Assembly: GCF_004379255.2 (NCBI RefSeq)
Contig: NC_056038.1
Coordinates: 23,734,061 to 23,798,060, forward strand
DNA length: 64,000 nt
Direction: 5' to 3'
Origin: Salvia splendens
Lineage: Eukaryota > Streptophyta > Magnoliopsida > Lamiales > Lamiaceae
Shown piece by piece: positions 52,086-63,315 of this stretch. The first letter of the stretch is position 1; each line of letters opens with the position of its first letter. The notes beneath the pieces were generated by a model. It did no database searches. It had not been told where the DNA came from and saw only the letters and a program-made list of their open reading frames with translations. The position numbers and the translations under genes were made by a program.

Positions 52086-52451
52086 GGATAAAACGTAGAG
52101 AGACGGAGATCATTGAATTAAGATGGCAGATGCCCTGCTCTGCATACAGTTGAATCATTTCATTTGAAGTGCCAACTCTTTGTTTGTTTGTCCAAATGCA
52201 ACTTGGCTGGATTTTTAGCTGTGCTGAACTGAACTGAAATTGTTACAACATTAACTAGACAAGATCTTAACAGTTGCTAAGCTGTTCTGCAACACCTCTG
52301 TAATTCCATTTTTCAGTATTGCTATAGTTCAAGAAGGCAACAAATTAATCAGACAATGGATCTAGGTAGTTCAGAAAGCTAAAGAAGTACATATGTTTAA
52401 AATAGAATATTTGAGTTATACAGGAAAACCGAATCATGTGGTTAGTGAACA

Positions 52452-54633
52452 TCAACACATTGCAACCCTATTGGTCCTCTTGGTGAAGCAGAAACAGAAT
52501 GTCAAGCAAAAGCATTCTTCCATTATCAGTGGCACCTCCTCTCCTCTCAACCATGTGTTTCGATATGAGGAGTTGTCACGCAGTGAAGCATCGTGAGGCT
52601 TGTATTCCATCACATAGCTGTGGGGAAGCCTCAGATGGCGCTTGATCGAGTCCCTTAGTGCCATCACAGCCTGGTATTTACCAAAAAAAGTAAAACATGC
52701 TTGTCATACGAGGAAAGGGGAGAGGAGAGGAACAGGGGCGCTTTGTTTCACGACAAAAAGATACCCAACCTGATGATCAGATGCATTGCGGTTCCAAACA
52801 CTCAATATATCCTCATTAAAACGGATACTCAGTACTGCACATCATATATTATCACCATAATCAAGTTGATCTCCTACCAATGCTAGAACCTGCAGATATC
52901 AATAGCGCTATGCAACAATTAGTAGACATCGTTTAAGAGTAAAAAAATGGCGCATATCATAACTAACAAGTGCAAGATCACAATTTAATTATAAGCTTAC
53001 ATACTAGAATGAAAAACATATACCAACACAGCAAAAACAGGAATCCAACAAGTAAAAGCAAGACCAACAAGAAGAGTAATATACTCCCATGATATGCCAT
53101 TGGAAAGTATTACTCTCTCCGTCCCAACTAAGTTGAGTCAAAACTTTTGGGCATAGAGATTAAGAAATTGTGTTGAAAAGTAGGATAGAGGAATAAAGGA
53201 GGAAAGATAAAGAGAGAGTAAAATATGTGATGGAATGTAGTAAAAGTGATTTAATGTTTCGTTTTTTTTCATAAAAGGAAATGACTCAACTTAATTGGGA
53301 CATTCCAAAAAGGAATACGACTCAACTTAGTTGGGACGGAGGGAGTATATAATAGAAGCCAGAGCATAGAAAGGGACACCAGAAAGGTTGCTCAAATGGA
53401 ACTCTGTAAGTAGGACAGCTATAGGTGAGAGTTAAGAATTAAGATTTAAGATATCAACTTGAGAAGGGAAAATGAGATCTTTTTTCATTAAGTGGTTAGT
53501 TCCATACCAGGTCCTCCCAGAAATGGCCTGACACAGCCTTCTTAAGTCGAATAATCCATTTCCCGCCATTGCAGTTAGCAAAATCCTGACAAAAAAAAGA
53601 ATATATAGTTGAGGATATTACACTTCAATGGAAACAACGGAGCAAAAAACTACTGGATCAGTCCTCGTACCTCTCATAGAGGACGAATACCCTCCTTGAA
53701 TAGATGCAAATCTGTTGGGCTTGGTAAAGTTGAAGGACGAGCTAGGTGACAATAACAAACCCAAAAGGCTTCAACCTGGACCAGTTGTTGAGTAATGATG
53801 CATTCAAGAACACAAACTTGAGTAGGCGAAGCCCAATGCCAAAACAGCCCCTATAATCATTTCATGCAGCAAAAAGAGAAACTTACCGTACTGAAATCCA
53901 CAATCTTCTTTATATTATCCTCATATGATGTCTGAGTTCTGACTCCAGGAGTTCGACAAGTGTACCAAAATACATATTTATTCTGAAGATCATATAATTC
54001 AAAGATCAGAAAGAAGAGTAAATTTTGAGCAACATTTCAACAATAGTTTGTCCATTATACAACCCCAATCTAGCTAGTTGCGGGCGTTGAGATGGTGTGA
54101 CAAAGTTCCCAAGGAAATGTATCAATGAATGACCTACAATCATGCTTGCATTGAAGGATTTTGGGAAGTCTGTATAATTGACTGGTGGTGGTTTAAATTG
54201 ATAATGATTTAAAATCCATCACTCTTCATCTCAGATTATTAATGTGGATTAAAACTCGTATGATTAAAAATGTATTTGTTCAGAATCCCTAATCCCAAAC
54301 AACCTAATCTTATTCCATCCTGATTTAGAATCATATGAAACGAGACATGACTAAGATTGATATCACTGGCTCACATCCTATATCATGATTTTTAAACTGA
54401 AACCTCTTAAAGCGAGATTATATGGCCGAATGCTCGAATAGCGCAGCTGAAACATGAAAATTGCAGCAAAAGAAAATCGAATTCAAGTAAATCTGAGAAA
54501 AGGGAAGGAAACGAACTCTGAGGGGGTGGAGACCGGCCTTGAGATCGAGGATAAGGCGTTCTCTATCTTCGTCGGAGGAGGTCTGAGTGTTATTGCTGGC
54601 GTCGTTTTCCTTTTTCCCCGAAACCAATTCCAT
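52452..54633 (-). pseudogene. nCBP/4EHP cap-binding protein locus with two stops
   Basis: Six exons with good splice sites encode a class-II eIF4E relative (nCBP, eIF4E2-like): 54517-54633, 53887-53982, 53671-53775, 53508-53585, 52770-52889, 52452-52670. Recognisable blocks are WYTCRTPGVR, SYEDNIKKIVDFS, ANCNGGKWIIRLKK, LALVGDQLD, VWNRNASDHQ and PHDASLRDNSSYRNTWLRG. Two in-frame TGA codons occur: codon 105 (53674-53676), exactly at the tryptophan of the RPLWE motif, and codon 148 (52842-52844), at the place of the Cys in DNICGAV. The usual stop after TWLRG is also gone, adding 23 residues. With every intron and most of the protein intact, this is a young pseudogene, unless the bases are assembly errors. 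Intron 4 holds a MITE. Confidence 0.85.
53113..53345. mobile_element. Stowaway-like MITE in nCBP intron 4
   Basis: CTCTCTCCGTCCCAACTAAG pairs almost perfectly with the inverted CTCCCTCCGTCCCAACTAAG; TA on both sides. The near-perfect ends suggest recent insertion. Confidence 0.9.
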
Positions 54634-54880
54634 TTGCAAGCCCTACCTCTCTTCTCCCTCTCTCTCTCTAAGCTAAGTGGTGGAGATGTTTTATTTACAG
54701 TCGTTGAAAATGAAAGGGAAATGAAGTTATTTCGTCGTAGTTTTATGATGCTTCTTACTCATCCTAATTGGGCTTATATGTTGTGCCATTTAGTTGGGCT
54801 GAAACCCAGCCCAATGATACCTGCATATATGAGCAACCTAGCAAATTGGAGCCAGCAATTTTCGACGTAACACGAAAAAT
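54634..54880. other. 5' region of the nCBP locus
   Basis: CT-rich leader (minus strand: GA-rich, about 54640-54680) followed by AT-rich DNA. A plus-strand frame here (54454-54870) is the shadow of exon 1 and its promoter. Confidence 0.4.
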
Positions 54881-54997
54881 CCGACAAAAACACAAACGAA
54901 TTTAATGGGTTTGGCTCAAGGCTTATCGGGTTTATCCTTATCATGTTGACCCATTAGGAACCCGATAATTTCGGGTTGAGTTCGAGTAACCCAATAA

Positions 54998-55068
<71 letters not shown>

Positions 55069-55370
55069 CATTATTTAAATTGTTATTATTTACATTTTTT
55101 TTATAAAAAGTTAACTTTAAATTTTATTCTATAAGTGCAAATCGTGTAATATCAGGTTTTGATCATGTGAATCAAGTTCAGCTGGTTATTGTGTCATGTC
55201 AACTCATATTATATTGTGTCGCTAGCATGTTCGAGTTTGAATGTAGCAGGTCAGGTTCGCATTTGAATTGAGAATTTCCTTAACATGTGGGGTTCGGGTT
55301 ATACATTATTGGGTTAAGTCATTATCGGGTTGACTCAATAACAACCCAACACATACAATTTGTCACCCCT
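54881..55370. mobile_element. hAT-like remnant with GGGTT words and a microsatellite
   Basis: Repeated TTATCGGGTT, CCCGATAATTTCGGGTT and TTGACCCA words and a right end reading CAATTTGTCACCCCTA (inverted TAGGGGTGACAAATTG) are typical for a widespread group of plant hAT-derived elements. The left end is not fixed. Confidence 0.5.
55004..55069. repeat. (ATT)n microsatellite
   Basis: About 22 uninterrupted trinucleotide units inside the hAT-like remnant; likely polymorphic. Confidence 0.95.
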
Positions 55371-55934
55371 AAATGAAATACTTAAGAGATAATCTATTTC
55401 TTAAGTAAGATACTATTCAATGGGGTGGTCAATCATGGCATGAAAATTCACGAGAAGATCCATAGTTGTGATGGCCTAAGACTTGCTCTTATGTGATCTA
55501 ACTCAATGAACACTAAGGATAGGATCTAATCTACAAAGAGTTAGATGACAATCCAAGACAACTTTCACCTAAGCAATCACCTACATTGGCTTCACAAATC
55601 TAGATTCACCACAAGCAGATTGCATACCTTTACTTAATTAGTTGGAAAATTAATCAAGCTATCGTTCAACAACGGAATTTGATAAATCATCCTCAAATGG
55701 ATAGAGAAACTTATGAGAATCTCCAAAATTAGCCCAAGACTTATTCATGTAAAAACACAATACAACACACTTAAAAACTAAACATTACAATAACAACATA
55801 ACATAAAATTACACTAAAAAAAAAGGATAGAGGTTCCCTCCCACAAAAAGATAGAGTAAAACATAATATAGAATAAATGGAGGAACAGAAAATGGAAGAA
55901 AAGTGTGTGAGGCAATGACCTCTTGTAGACCTAA
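55371..55934. other. Unassigned intergenic DNA
   Basis: Repeat-like but unrecognised; it continues on the right of the MITE at 55935-56276 to about 56700. Composition resembles an LTR or its leader in antisense, without a boundary that could be fixed. Confidence 0.35.
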
Positions 55935-56080
55935 GAGCATCCACAATGGTGGACTCGCACCCGCCCTAGCTGTCGGCTAGTCCACTAATGTAACCAGCTA
56001 GCGGCAAGGACGAGAGAGAGGCGGACTACCAGCTAGCCGACCGCTGGCCGCCTATTGCGCGACGACCGATCGGCTAGCCG

Positions 56081-56126
<46 letters not shown>

Positions 56127-56276
56127 TTTTTTATTATTTATACTCTATATTTACAACTCATTGCACTTCATTTTTTATTTGTCAATTTATTTGCTGGGCT
56201 ATGGGAAGGGCATGATGATGTGGCAGGAGGAGTTTTCGGCTAGACTATTGCTAATCCGTTGTTATTGTGGATGCTC
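55935..56276. mobile_element. PIF/Harbinger-type MITE
   Basis: Ends GAGCATCCACAATGG and, inverted, GAGCATCCACAATAA. Left flank TAA, right flank TGA (one change). An (ATT)n run (56081-56124) is internal, and CGGCTAG words are repeated. Confidence 0.8.
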
Positions 56277-56707
56277 TGAGAACCTCCATCAAAAAGATGA
56301 TGGCAACTCTTGACAACTTTCATCAAAGCAACAATTTTTACTATGTGACTAACCCCGGGCTAACCACAAAGCAACCATAGCCCGACTATGGATTTCCAAA
56401 CATTCATCTCACCCAACATGGGGAGGGACTCTCTCCGAAGAGACACTCTTTGAACTAATCTCTAGCCTATTTATTACAAACGATACAAAATACCCTAATT
56501 ATAAATGTGAATGATTGGAAGATGAAAAGACACTCAAACTAGGGTTGGAATATGAAAAGATGCTCAAAATAATTCAACCACTCATCTTTTGGAATCTTCT
56601 CGGACAAAAATTCTCGGTCATGTGTTTTCACGCATCAAAATGCCCAGCCCGCGCAAACTCTTTGGAGTTTTCATTTCTCAAATGAGCGGCTTCTGGGATC
56701 CGATTGA

Positions 56708-57897
56708 GGAAGTTAGGGTTTCTCTGATTAGTTACCAGATCAGTCATTCTCTATACGTTTCTGCATCAGTTGGTATCAGAGCCAGTTTTTTATTAATAAG
56801 AATATTTTCATTTTCAAGAAACGAGGGTTTCTTTGATTACATACCAATTCAGTCATTCCCAATACGCATTTGGATCAATTGGTATCAGAGCTAGTTTTTG
56901 ATTAATATTTTTTTTTGTTTTCCAGAAACTAAGGTTTCTCTATTACTTACCAGTTCGGTCATTCTATATACGTTTCTACATCACTTGGTATCAGAGCCAG
57001 TTTTTTTATTAAAAATAATACTTTCATTTTCAAGAAACTAGGGTTTTTATCAGAGCCAGTTTTTTATTAACCAATAGTCATTCTTTATGTTGCTGCAGTA
57101 ATTGGTATCAGAGTTAGTTTTTTATTAAAAAAATATTTTTGTTTTCAAGATACTATGGTTTGTCTGATTACTTACCAGTTCAGTCGTTCTATGTACGTTT
57201 GTACATCAATTGGTGCCAGAGCTAGTTTTGTATTGATAAGAATATTTCTCGTTTTCAAGAAACTATGGTTTTTATGATTACTAACCCGTTCGACTATTCT
57301 CTTTACGTTTTTGCATCAGTTGGTATCAACGTCATTTTTTATTAAAAAGAATATTTTCATTTTCAAAAAAATAAGGTTTCTCTTATTACTTACCACTTCG
57401 GTCATTTTCTATACGATTCTGCATCAATTGATATCAGAGTCAATTTATAATTAATAAGAATATTTTCGTTTTCAGGAAACTAGAGTTTCTCTGATTACTT
57501 AGCAGTTATGTCATTCTTTATACGGTTCTTCATCACTCGGTATCAGAGCTATTTTTGATTAATAAGAATATTTTTGTATTCAAGAAGCTAGGGTTTCTTG
57601 ATTACTTACCAGTTCAGTCATTCTATATACGTTTCTACATTAGTTGGTGTCAGAGCCAGTTTTTTATTAATAAGAACATTTTTTCTTTCAAGAAACTATG
57701 GTTTCTTTTATTACTTACCATATCAGTCATTCTCTGTACATTTCTGCAGTGGTCGGTATCAGAGTCCGTTTTTTAATACGAATATTTTTCGTTTTTAAGA
57801 AACTAGAGTTTCTCTGATTACTAAGCAGTTCACTAATTCTCTATATGTTTTTGCATCAATTGATATTAGAGTCGATTTTTTCTTTTTAAGAATCAAA
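56708..57897 (+). repeat. Eleven-copy tandem array with PBS-like core
   Basis: A unit of about 108 bp is repeated eleven times, starting near 56712, 56822, 56929, 57039, 57152, 57264, 57372, 57480, 57589, 57696 and 57803. Each unit has AGGGTTTCTCTGATTACTTA, then CAGTCATTCTCTATACG, then a core near TTGGTATCAGAGCCAG, then TTATTAATAAGAATATTTT. The core TGGTATCAGAGC is the initiator-tRNA primer-binding site of LTR retrotransposons. Copies differ at many sites, so the array is not brand new, and copy 4 is rearranged. The second-last and last copies have decayed cores. Confidence 0.9.
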
Positions 57898-57921
57898 TGT
57901 TAAAATACCACTCCCTCCGTC

Positions 57922-58311
57922 TAGAGGTTCCCACAGTTCCAGAACCGTTGGTTCCGGTTTTGGAAATTACCGAACCGGAACCGAACCGCGAGGGTGTTTT
58001 GCGGTTACGGTTCCGGTTCCAAAACCCCCGGTTTTGGTTCCGAACCGGCAGTTTTCCGGCGGTTTTTTGCGGTTCCGGCTGGGTTTCACAGTTTTTCGGT
58101 GGTTTTTCGCGGTTCCGGTTTGGAACCGCCCGGAACCGGCGGTTCCGGCATGGATTTCGGTTCGGATTAATTCTCATGGTTTTGGTTCGGTTCGGATTCA
58201 AAAATCGATGGTTTCGGTTCGGATTAATTCTCATGGTTTCGGTTCGGAACCGTAACCGGCGGTTACGGTTTCGATTTTAACCGCCGGTTCGGTAAACCTT
58301 GTGCAGGTCTA
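57922..58311. mobile_element. Non-autonomous hAT, GGTTCC-rich
   Basis: The flanks CCTCCGTC (57914-57921) and CCTCCATC (58312-58319) form an 8-bp duplication with one change. The ends TAGAGGTTCCCACAG and, inverted, TAGACCTGCACAAGG are weakly inverted. The interior is almost entirely degenerate GGTTCCGG/CCGAACC words, giving open frames in several phases that are not genes. Confidence 0.65.
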
Positions 58312-58446
58312 CCTCCATCCCTTATATTTTGTCACATTTTTTCATTTCCATCCATCCCACAAAATTTATCGCGTTTCACTTTTTACCATTTTTGGTAGTG
58401 GACTCCATTTCCACTAACTCATTTCAACTCGTATTTTATTATAAAA

Positions 58447-60529
58447 CTAGTGTTAACCCACGTGCGATGCACGACGGAATATTTTTCGTTATACAGTTTT
58501 AAATTGTTAATTGATTAATTAAAATAAGAAATAATATAATTATATAATATTTAAAAATTGAAAAATCTACTCTATAATAACAATTCAATAAATATATGCT
58601 AAAGACATAAAATTAAACATATTTGAAATAAAATGAAGACAAACACAATTATTTGGACAAAAATGAACAAACCATATCAAGTGTTGACACTTTTGAAAAA
58701 TATATTTAAAACAATCCTTCATATTTCTCCACTAAAAAGAATGTAAATCACACTTTTACCAAAATAATAAATCGATAACTCATAATATTCAAAACGACAA
58801 AATTATGACCATAAAAAAATTCAAATGATAAACTACACAAAAAACATTACATTAATTGATTGAATTAACACTATTATATTAATGAATAATAATAGCTCTT
58901 TTGAATGTTGGAACATTTATCTTTATTTATTGCACTTTTTTATGCTACTTTACAACTCTCAATACTGCAAATTTTCTGTTTGTAAAAATATACTTAATAT
59001 AATATATATTTTACCCAACATGATCACCTATAGATAAGATAATTAGACTCTCTATATAAAATCAGTTGTATTCCAAAACAATTAAGTGCTAAATCCTGAT
59101 TCAATAATAGTATTATTAGTAAACCAAAATTTGGTAGCAGACTACTTTATTTTGTTTGAACAACTAATTGTTTGATCAACTCGATTTTAATTGGTTTAAT
59201 TACCTCATTGCAAATATATATACATACTATGCACCATTTATTAATTAATCACAAGTGATAAATATTATTTTTTGTGACACCACTTAATATAATTATAGCG
59301 TCAGCCGCCAATGACAATATAAATATACAAAAGTAATAAATTGTGTAAAGATGAATATAAATATTATGTTGTTTCGACTTAAGGATGTTAAAATTCTTCC
59401 ATCTCTAAGAATTGTAAGAAGTATTAGGATAAAATTCTCGAACCATATACACGTGGTACTCTAACTATTGTAATCAAAGAAAAAAAATAACAATAAATGA
59501 AATGGAAATTACAATGAAAATTATAAAATAAACCAAACTATTAGTCTAATCAAGAAAAACCCTTTTTCCGCAAGATAAATTACATCACGATTTGTGCTCT
59601 CGAATTGATGTATTATTCCCAAAGATGAAACGACTTCCTCCTAACGTATATAACATCTCAACCCGCTAGGCACCGATTAATTTGATGGAGCTCAAAATTT
59701 GAACAGTACAATGTTCCTAAAATATACAATAAAATGTTGAGAGCTTGATAGAGAATGGAGAATGCTTTTGTTGGTGTGTAATTCATACACAACTCTATGT
59801 CTTTTATAGGCACAAAATTAGGATATGAGAGATCATGAAATTAAAACATCATAAATTATAAAATTAAGAGAATAGATGTTACAAAATTTGCTTAATGCTT
59901 ATTATCTTATTTAAAGATTTGCAACAGCCGGTTACTCAGTGCTTTAAAAATTAGTCAAAGTGCTCATTAAAATATTTAATCAAATATTCATGAGAGTTAC
60001 TTATAAATATTTAAATTCATGCCTAAAACTTATAAATATTTATATTTATTCTCAAAACTCATATATATTCAAAATGAGGCTAAAACTTGCTTTTTATATA
60101 TCGATAGATATCACATATTTATAGCAAAAAATATAAAGATAGATTGTTTCAAATTTATATTTAATATGGACAATTATTACTCTGTTTTCTTTCTTTGGAC
60201 AATTTAAAAGGCTTTAAGCATTTAAGTTTATTGAAATTATAATCTTAAATTTTTGTACCACACGTTTTTAATCATGGCAGTTCTCTTAATAAACAATTGC
60301 GGCCTGAATGTCCAAAATTCCTGATTAAATATTTGTAACCGTTGATTGATTGATTTCATGGTTAAATATTTAAGTTATTTTTACCCTTAGTGATCAGATG
60401 TAACGGTTACAATAATGAATTGAATCAAAATGAAAGATAATTTAATAAGTATTCAAAATTGCATTTGTATCTCTCGCACAAAATGATTGTTAAAATCTAC
60501 CCAAAACTAGCATTTTATATATGTGTAGA
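58447..60529 (-). mobile_element. Non-autonomous Helitron
   Basis: On the minus strand the element begins TCTACACATATATAAAATG (60529) and ends in CTAG (58450-58447), with a hairpin CGTGC-ATC-GCACG (58461-58473) ten bases before the end. It sits between an A and a T of the host MITE and made no target duplication. These are all the Helitron hallmarks. At 2083 bp it lacks a Rep/helicase gene, so it is non-autonomous. No captured gene fragment was recognised. Confidence 0.88.
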
Positions 60530-60683
60530 TTAATATATAAAAGTAGGAGCCACAATTCACTAACTTTTTCAACTCACTTTTCATTACATTTCTTAAAATT
60601 CGTGCATGGTCAAAGTGTGACAAAATTTAAGGGACGGAGGAAGTAAAACACTAAAATCAGAAGATTTTAAATGGGCTGGCGAC

Positions 60684-60769
60684 CGAAGCCATGGTTAACG
60701 GCAGTCGTAACTATAACGGTCCTAAAGTAGCGAAATTCCTAACCGGGCAAGTTTCGTCCCGCACAAAAG
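60684..60769 (+). pseudogene. Organellar/bacterial-type 23S rRNA fragment
   Basis: About 86 bp match the highly conserved 23S segment that begins GAAGCC-GGTTAACGGC and continues through TAACTATAACGGTCCTAA (60707-60724), GTAGCGAAATTCCT and the CCCGCAC word before AAAGG. Plant nuclear 26S differs strongly here (it reads TAACTATGACTCTCTTAAGG), so the source is plastid, mitochondrial or bacterial. The part around the I-CeuI homing site has one change. It is too short and diverged to be functional. Confidence 0.75.
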
Positions 60770-61490
60770 GAGTATAAAATACTAAATCATGTGAAAACAC
60801 TATCAAATTAAACGGGTGTAGAATCCTTTGGATTATATACGATGACTCTATGCCAATTTGCGGTTAATCAATCTACAAGCTACCGACAAGGGTTTCAAGA
60901 GTTATTGAGCTATTAATCAATTAAGATCATGCCTTCTCCCGAAGCACACGATCTGCATGTAGCAAGCTAGGCCTAAAGTCTCTTTATAGTATAAGCATAC
61001 ACCTCATGATAGCACGTTCAATTTATATCTTTACTCATAACCTCAATTCTTTATATCTTTACTCATAACCTCAATTCTTTCAAATGATACTGATTAAGGC
61101 GTCGTCCACTCCCAATTCACACAATTGTTATTCGACTTTCATATATTATTACATATTATAACTATGTAAGATGCATTCATGAGGGTAGCTAATCCGATTA
61201 ATGTAAAAACACGAGAATTGACAAAATAACTACATGAGCCAAATGTAATAGTTATACATCATTTAATCTATTTGATTATTTTTTTTAAAAAAATTAACTC
61301 CTATATAAGGGAGGAAATTACAAATAAACTCCTATACTATAGATAGGAGGAAATTACTACTGATGTCAAGAGGGCTCGAACTCGGCACCTCATGCAATAA
61401 TGTCTAAATTCCTTGCCACTAGGACAAAGGCTCTGGACCATTTAATCTATTTGATTCCTATGTCTTCATGTGTCTCAAGCGTTGTTAGGA
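60770..61490. other. Unassigned intergenic DNA
   Basis: Contains a 28-bp tandem duplication (TTTATATCTTTACTCATAACC, twice near 61022-61080) and a tRNA-like tail word (GGGCTCGAACTCGGCACCTC, 61370) common in plant non-autonomous elements. No gene is seen. Confidence 0.4.
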
Positions 61491-61674
61491 AGATCGCTAA
61501 TGTAGGTTGTGCCTTCTGTCGAAGTACCTGACCCGTGGATTGCACACTATTCCCTCAGTTTCATTGATAAGACTCGTTTCATGCATTGGTTATTGAGTGA
61601 AGACACCCTTACTTTTAAGGGAACAATTGTCAAATCAAAGGAGATATGCCTTATAAATTTGGCCTCAAGCATCC

Positions 61675-61684
61675 CTATATAAAG
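61675..61684 (+). promoter_or_regulatory. TATA box, putative LTR promoter
   Basis: CTATATAAAG followed after about 25 bp by a CA-rich start-like region and a CT-rich leader. Confidence 0.45.
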
Positions 61685-63315
61685 GGATGAATATTCAAGA
61701 ATGAAGGCAGCTCCTCTCAGCTCGAAAAGTCCTCCGAGCTTAAAACTACACAAATCCAACTTCCAGCTCTCTACCTCCACACTTGGAGGGGGGGGGGGGG
61801 GGATCTTGTTCCGGGCGTTGTTTAAGTTTGTAATATGTGTTCCACCGCTCTGAGGAGCGAAGATACAATTTAAATTCATGTTTTGCTACGTTTTAATTTC
61901 GTTTTGCAAGTTGTTGGTACTTTGAACATGTTAGTAGTTGAATTCCGTAGTTGTTTTCGCTGTTGGTTCTAAATTTCTACGTAGAATTTTGTTGGATTTG
62001 GTTTATTTCTGATGTTATGGAAGTTTATGTTGAATTTTTGTTGTATCTCATGGTGTTGAATCCGATTTATGTTTGTTGGATGCTTTTCGCAATTGGTAGT
62101 TGTTAGGATCTTGTTTAAGTAGCGTAGATCTGGTAGTTAGCAGTCTAATTTTCTAGTTCGCGACTCATTTCAAAGTATGCTTTGTGTTTCTTAATCGATG
62201 TTGTTTCATGCTTTGTTTTTGCTCTGTTTTAGCTTAGTCACATAAAGAAGATGAAGTTGTGGCAGTGGTAGTTAGAATCAAATATGCAATTCTGCCTTAT
62301 GCTTTATACTTTTACAACTTTTGTGCCAAATTGGTTAGTTTAGGAAATTTGATCCCCACTTTACGAAGATGTGACATGCAAGGACGGTTAATTGCTGTAA
62401 TGACACCAAGAATCTTGACTTCGAATCTAGAGTTTTCGAGAACGCCTCTATTATCTTTGGGAAACGACGGAGTGCCACCTTTGTAGCTAGAATGGATGAA
62501 TTTAATTAACAGTACTTACTTGGATTCTCAGAAATTTCTTTCTATGAAGCTCATTGACAATGGTATTCTTTTTGCGCATTTAAAACTTTTGATTGACCCG
62601 TAATTTGCAAGTGATGCATCACTGTTTCCTTAATGAAAGTAGTGACTCATTCTTGTTCCTCTTGAGTCAATTTCGGTGCCATTATAAATCAAGGGCAATT
62701 TCAATAGGGCTCCTCATGTTGAAACCCGTTCTGATTCAAGTAAGACTATTAAATAGATTTCTAAATTCTTGATACAAGACTCTCAAGAAAGACAATAGCT
62801 CCATCTCTGCAAACATATATGAGAAATAAGTTTCAAGAGACACATACAGAAAAAGGATACATCAACAACACGAGGAGTCAAATATTTTTTGCATCTATGC
62901 TTAATTGTAGCAAGCGACCGAAGAATCGAACGTTATGCCATACCTAGATATTAGGTCTTGAGAAATAAAAGCTGAGAGAAGCCGTGTACACCAAATGTTC
63001 ACGTTTTGCGGCTCAAAATTTATGTAAGTGGTTGATCAAGGGATATACGGATAACAACAGAAAGTTGCGAGTCAGAGTATTTAAGATCGTCGCATAAGAT
63101 CGTCACTGTACGATAGTATTGGAATGAAAATACGAGCACCCCTGATAGATTAAGATATACGAATGAAGGTCTTCGACAAGAGGAAATCGTCTAGCAAGTG
63201 GCGAAATCGAATCAACTAAAATGGGAAACACTCGAAAGGAGGAACGCGTGCTAGTACCATCACCATCACCTCCTCCACCTAAGCTAGAATAACATATTGA
63301 ATAGGTTTGCTAAAG

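Larger units (their letters stand above)
57908..60643. mobile_element. MITE broken by a hAT and a Helitron
   Basis: The left end CCACTCCCTCCGTC and the inverted right end CTTCCTCCGTCCCTTAAATT are TA-flanked. The visible host pieces are 57908-57921, 58312-58446 and 60530-60643, which together give a normal member of the CTCCCTCCGTCC family. Confidence 0.75.

Noticed and set aside
53674..53676. Selenocysteine or readthrough at the two TGA codons of nCBP
   Set aside because: Flowering plants lack the selenocysteine pathway and the affected residues are Trp and Cys/Gly; simple loss or a sequence error is more likely.
54454..54870. 138-residue plus-strand frame
   Set aside because: It is the shadow of nCBP exon 1 and its GA-rich leader on the other strand.
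56589..57798. Repeated 60-100-residue frames in the tandem array
   Set aside because: They arise from the repeat unit in different phases; the peptides have no known domain and frames break between copies.
57897..58280. Long overlapping frames on both strands, Arg/Asn/Pro-rich
   Set aside because: They come from degenerate GGTTCC repeats within a hAT element; low-complexity repeats are open in many frames.
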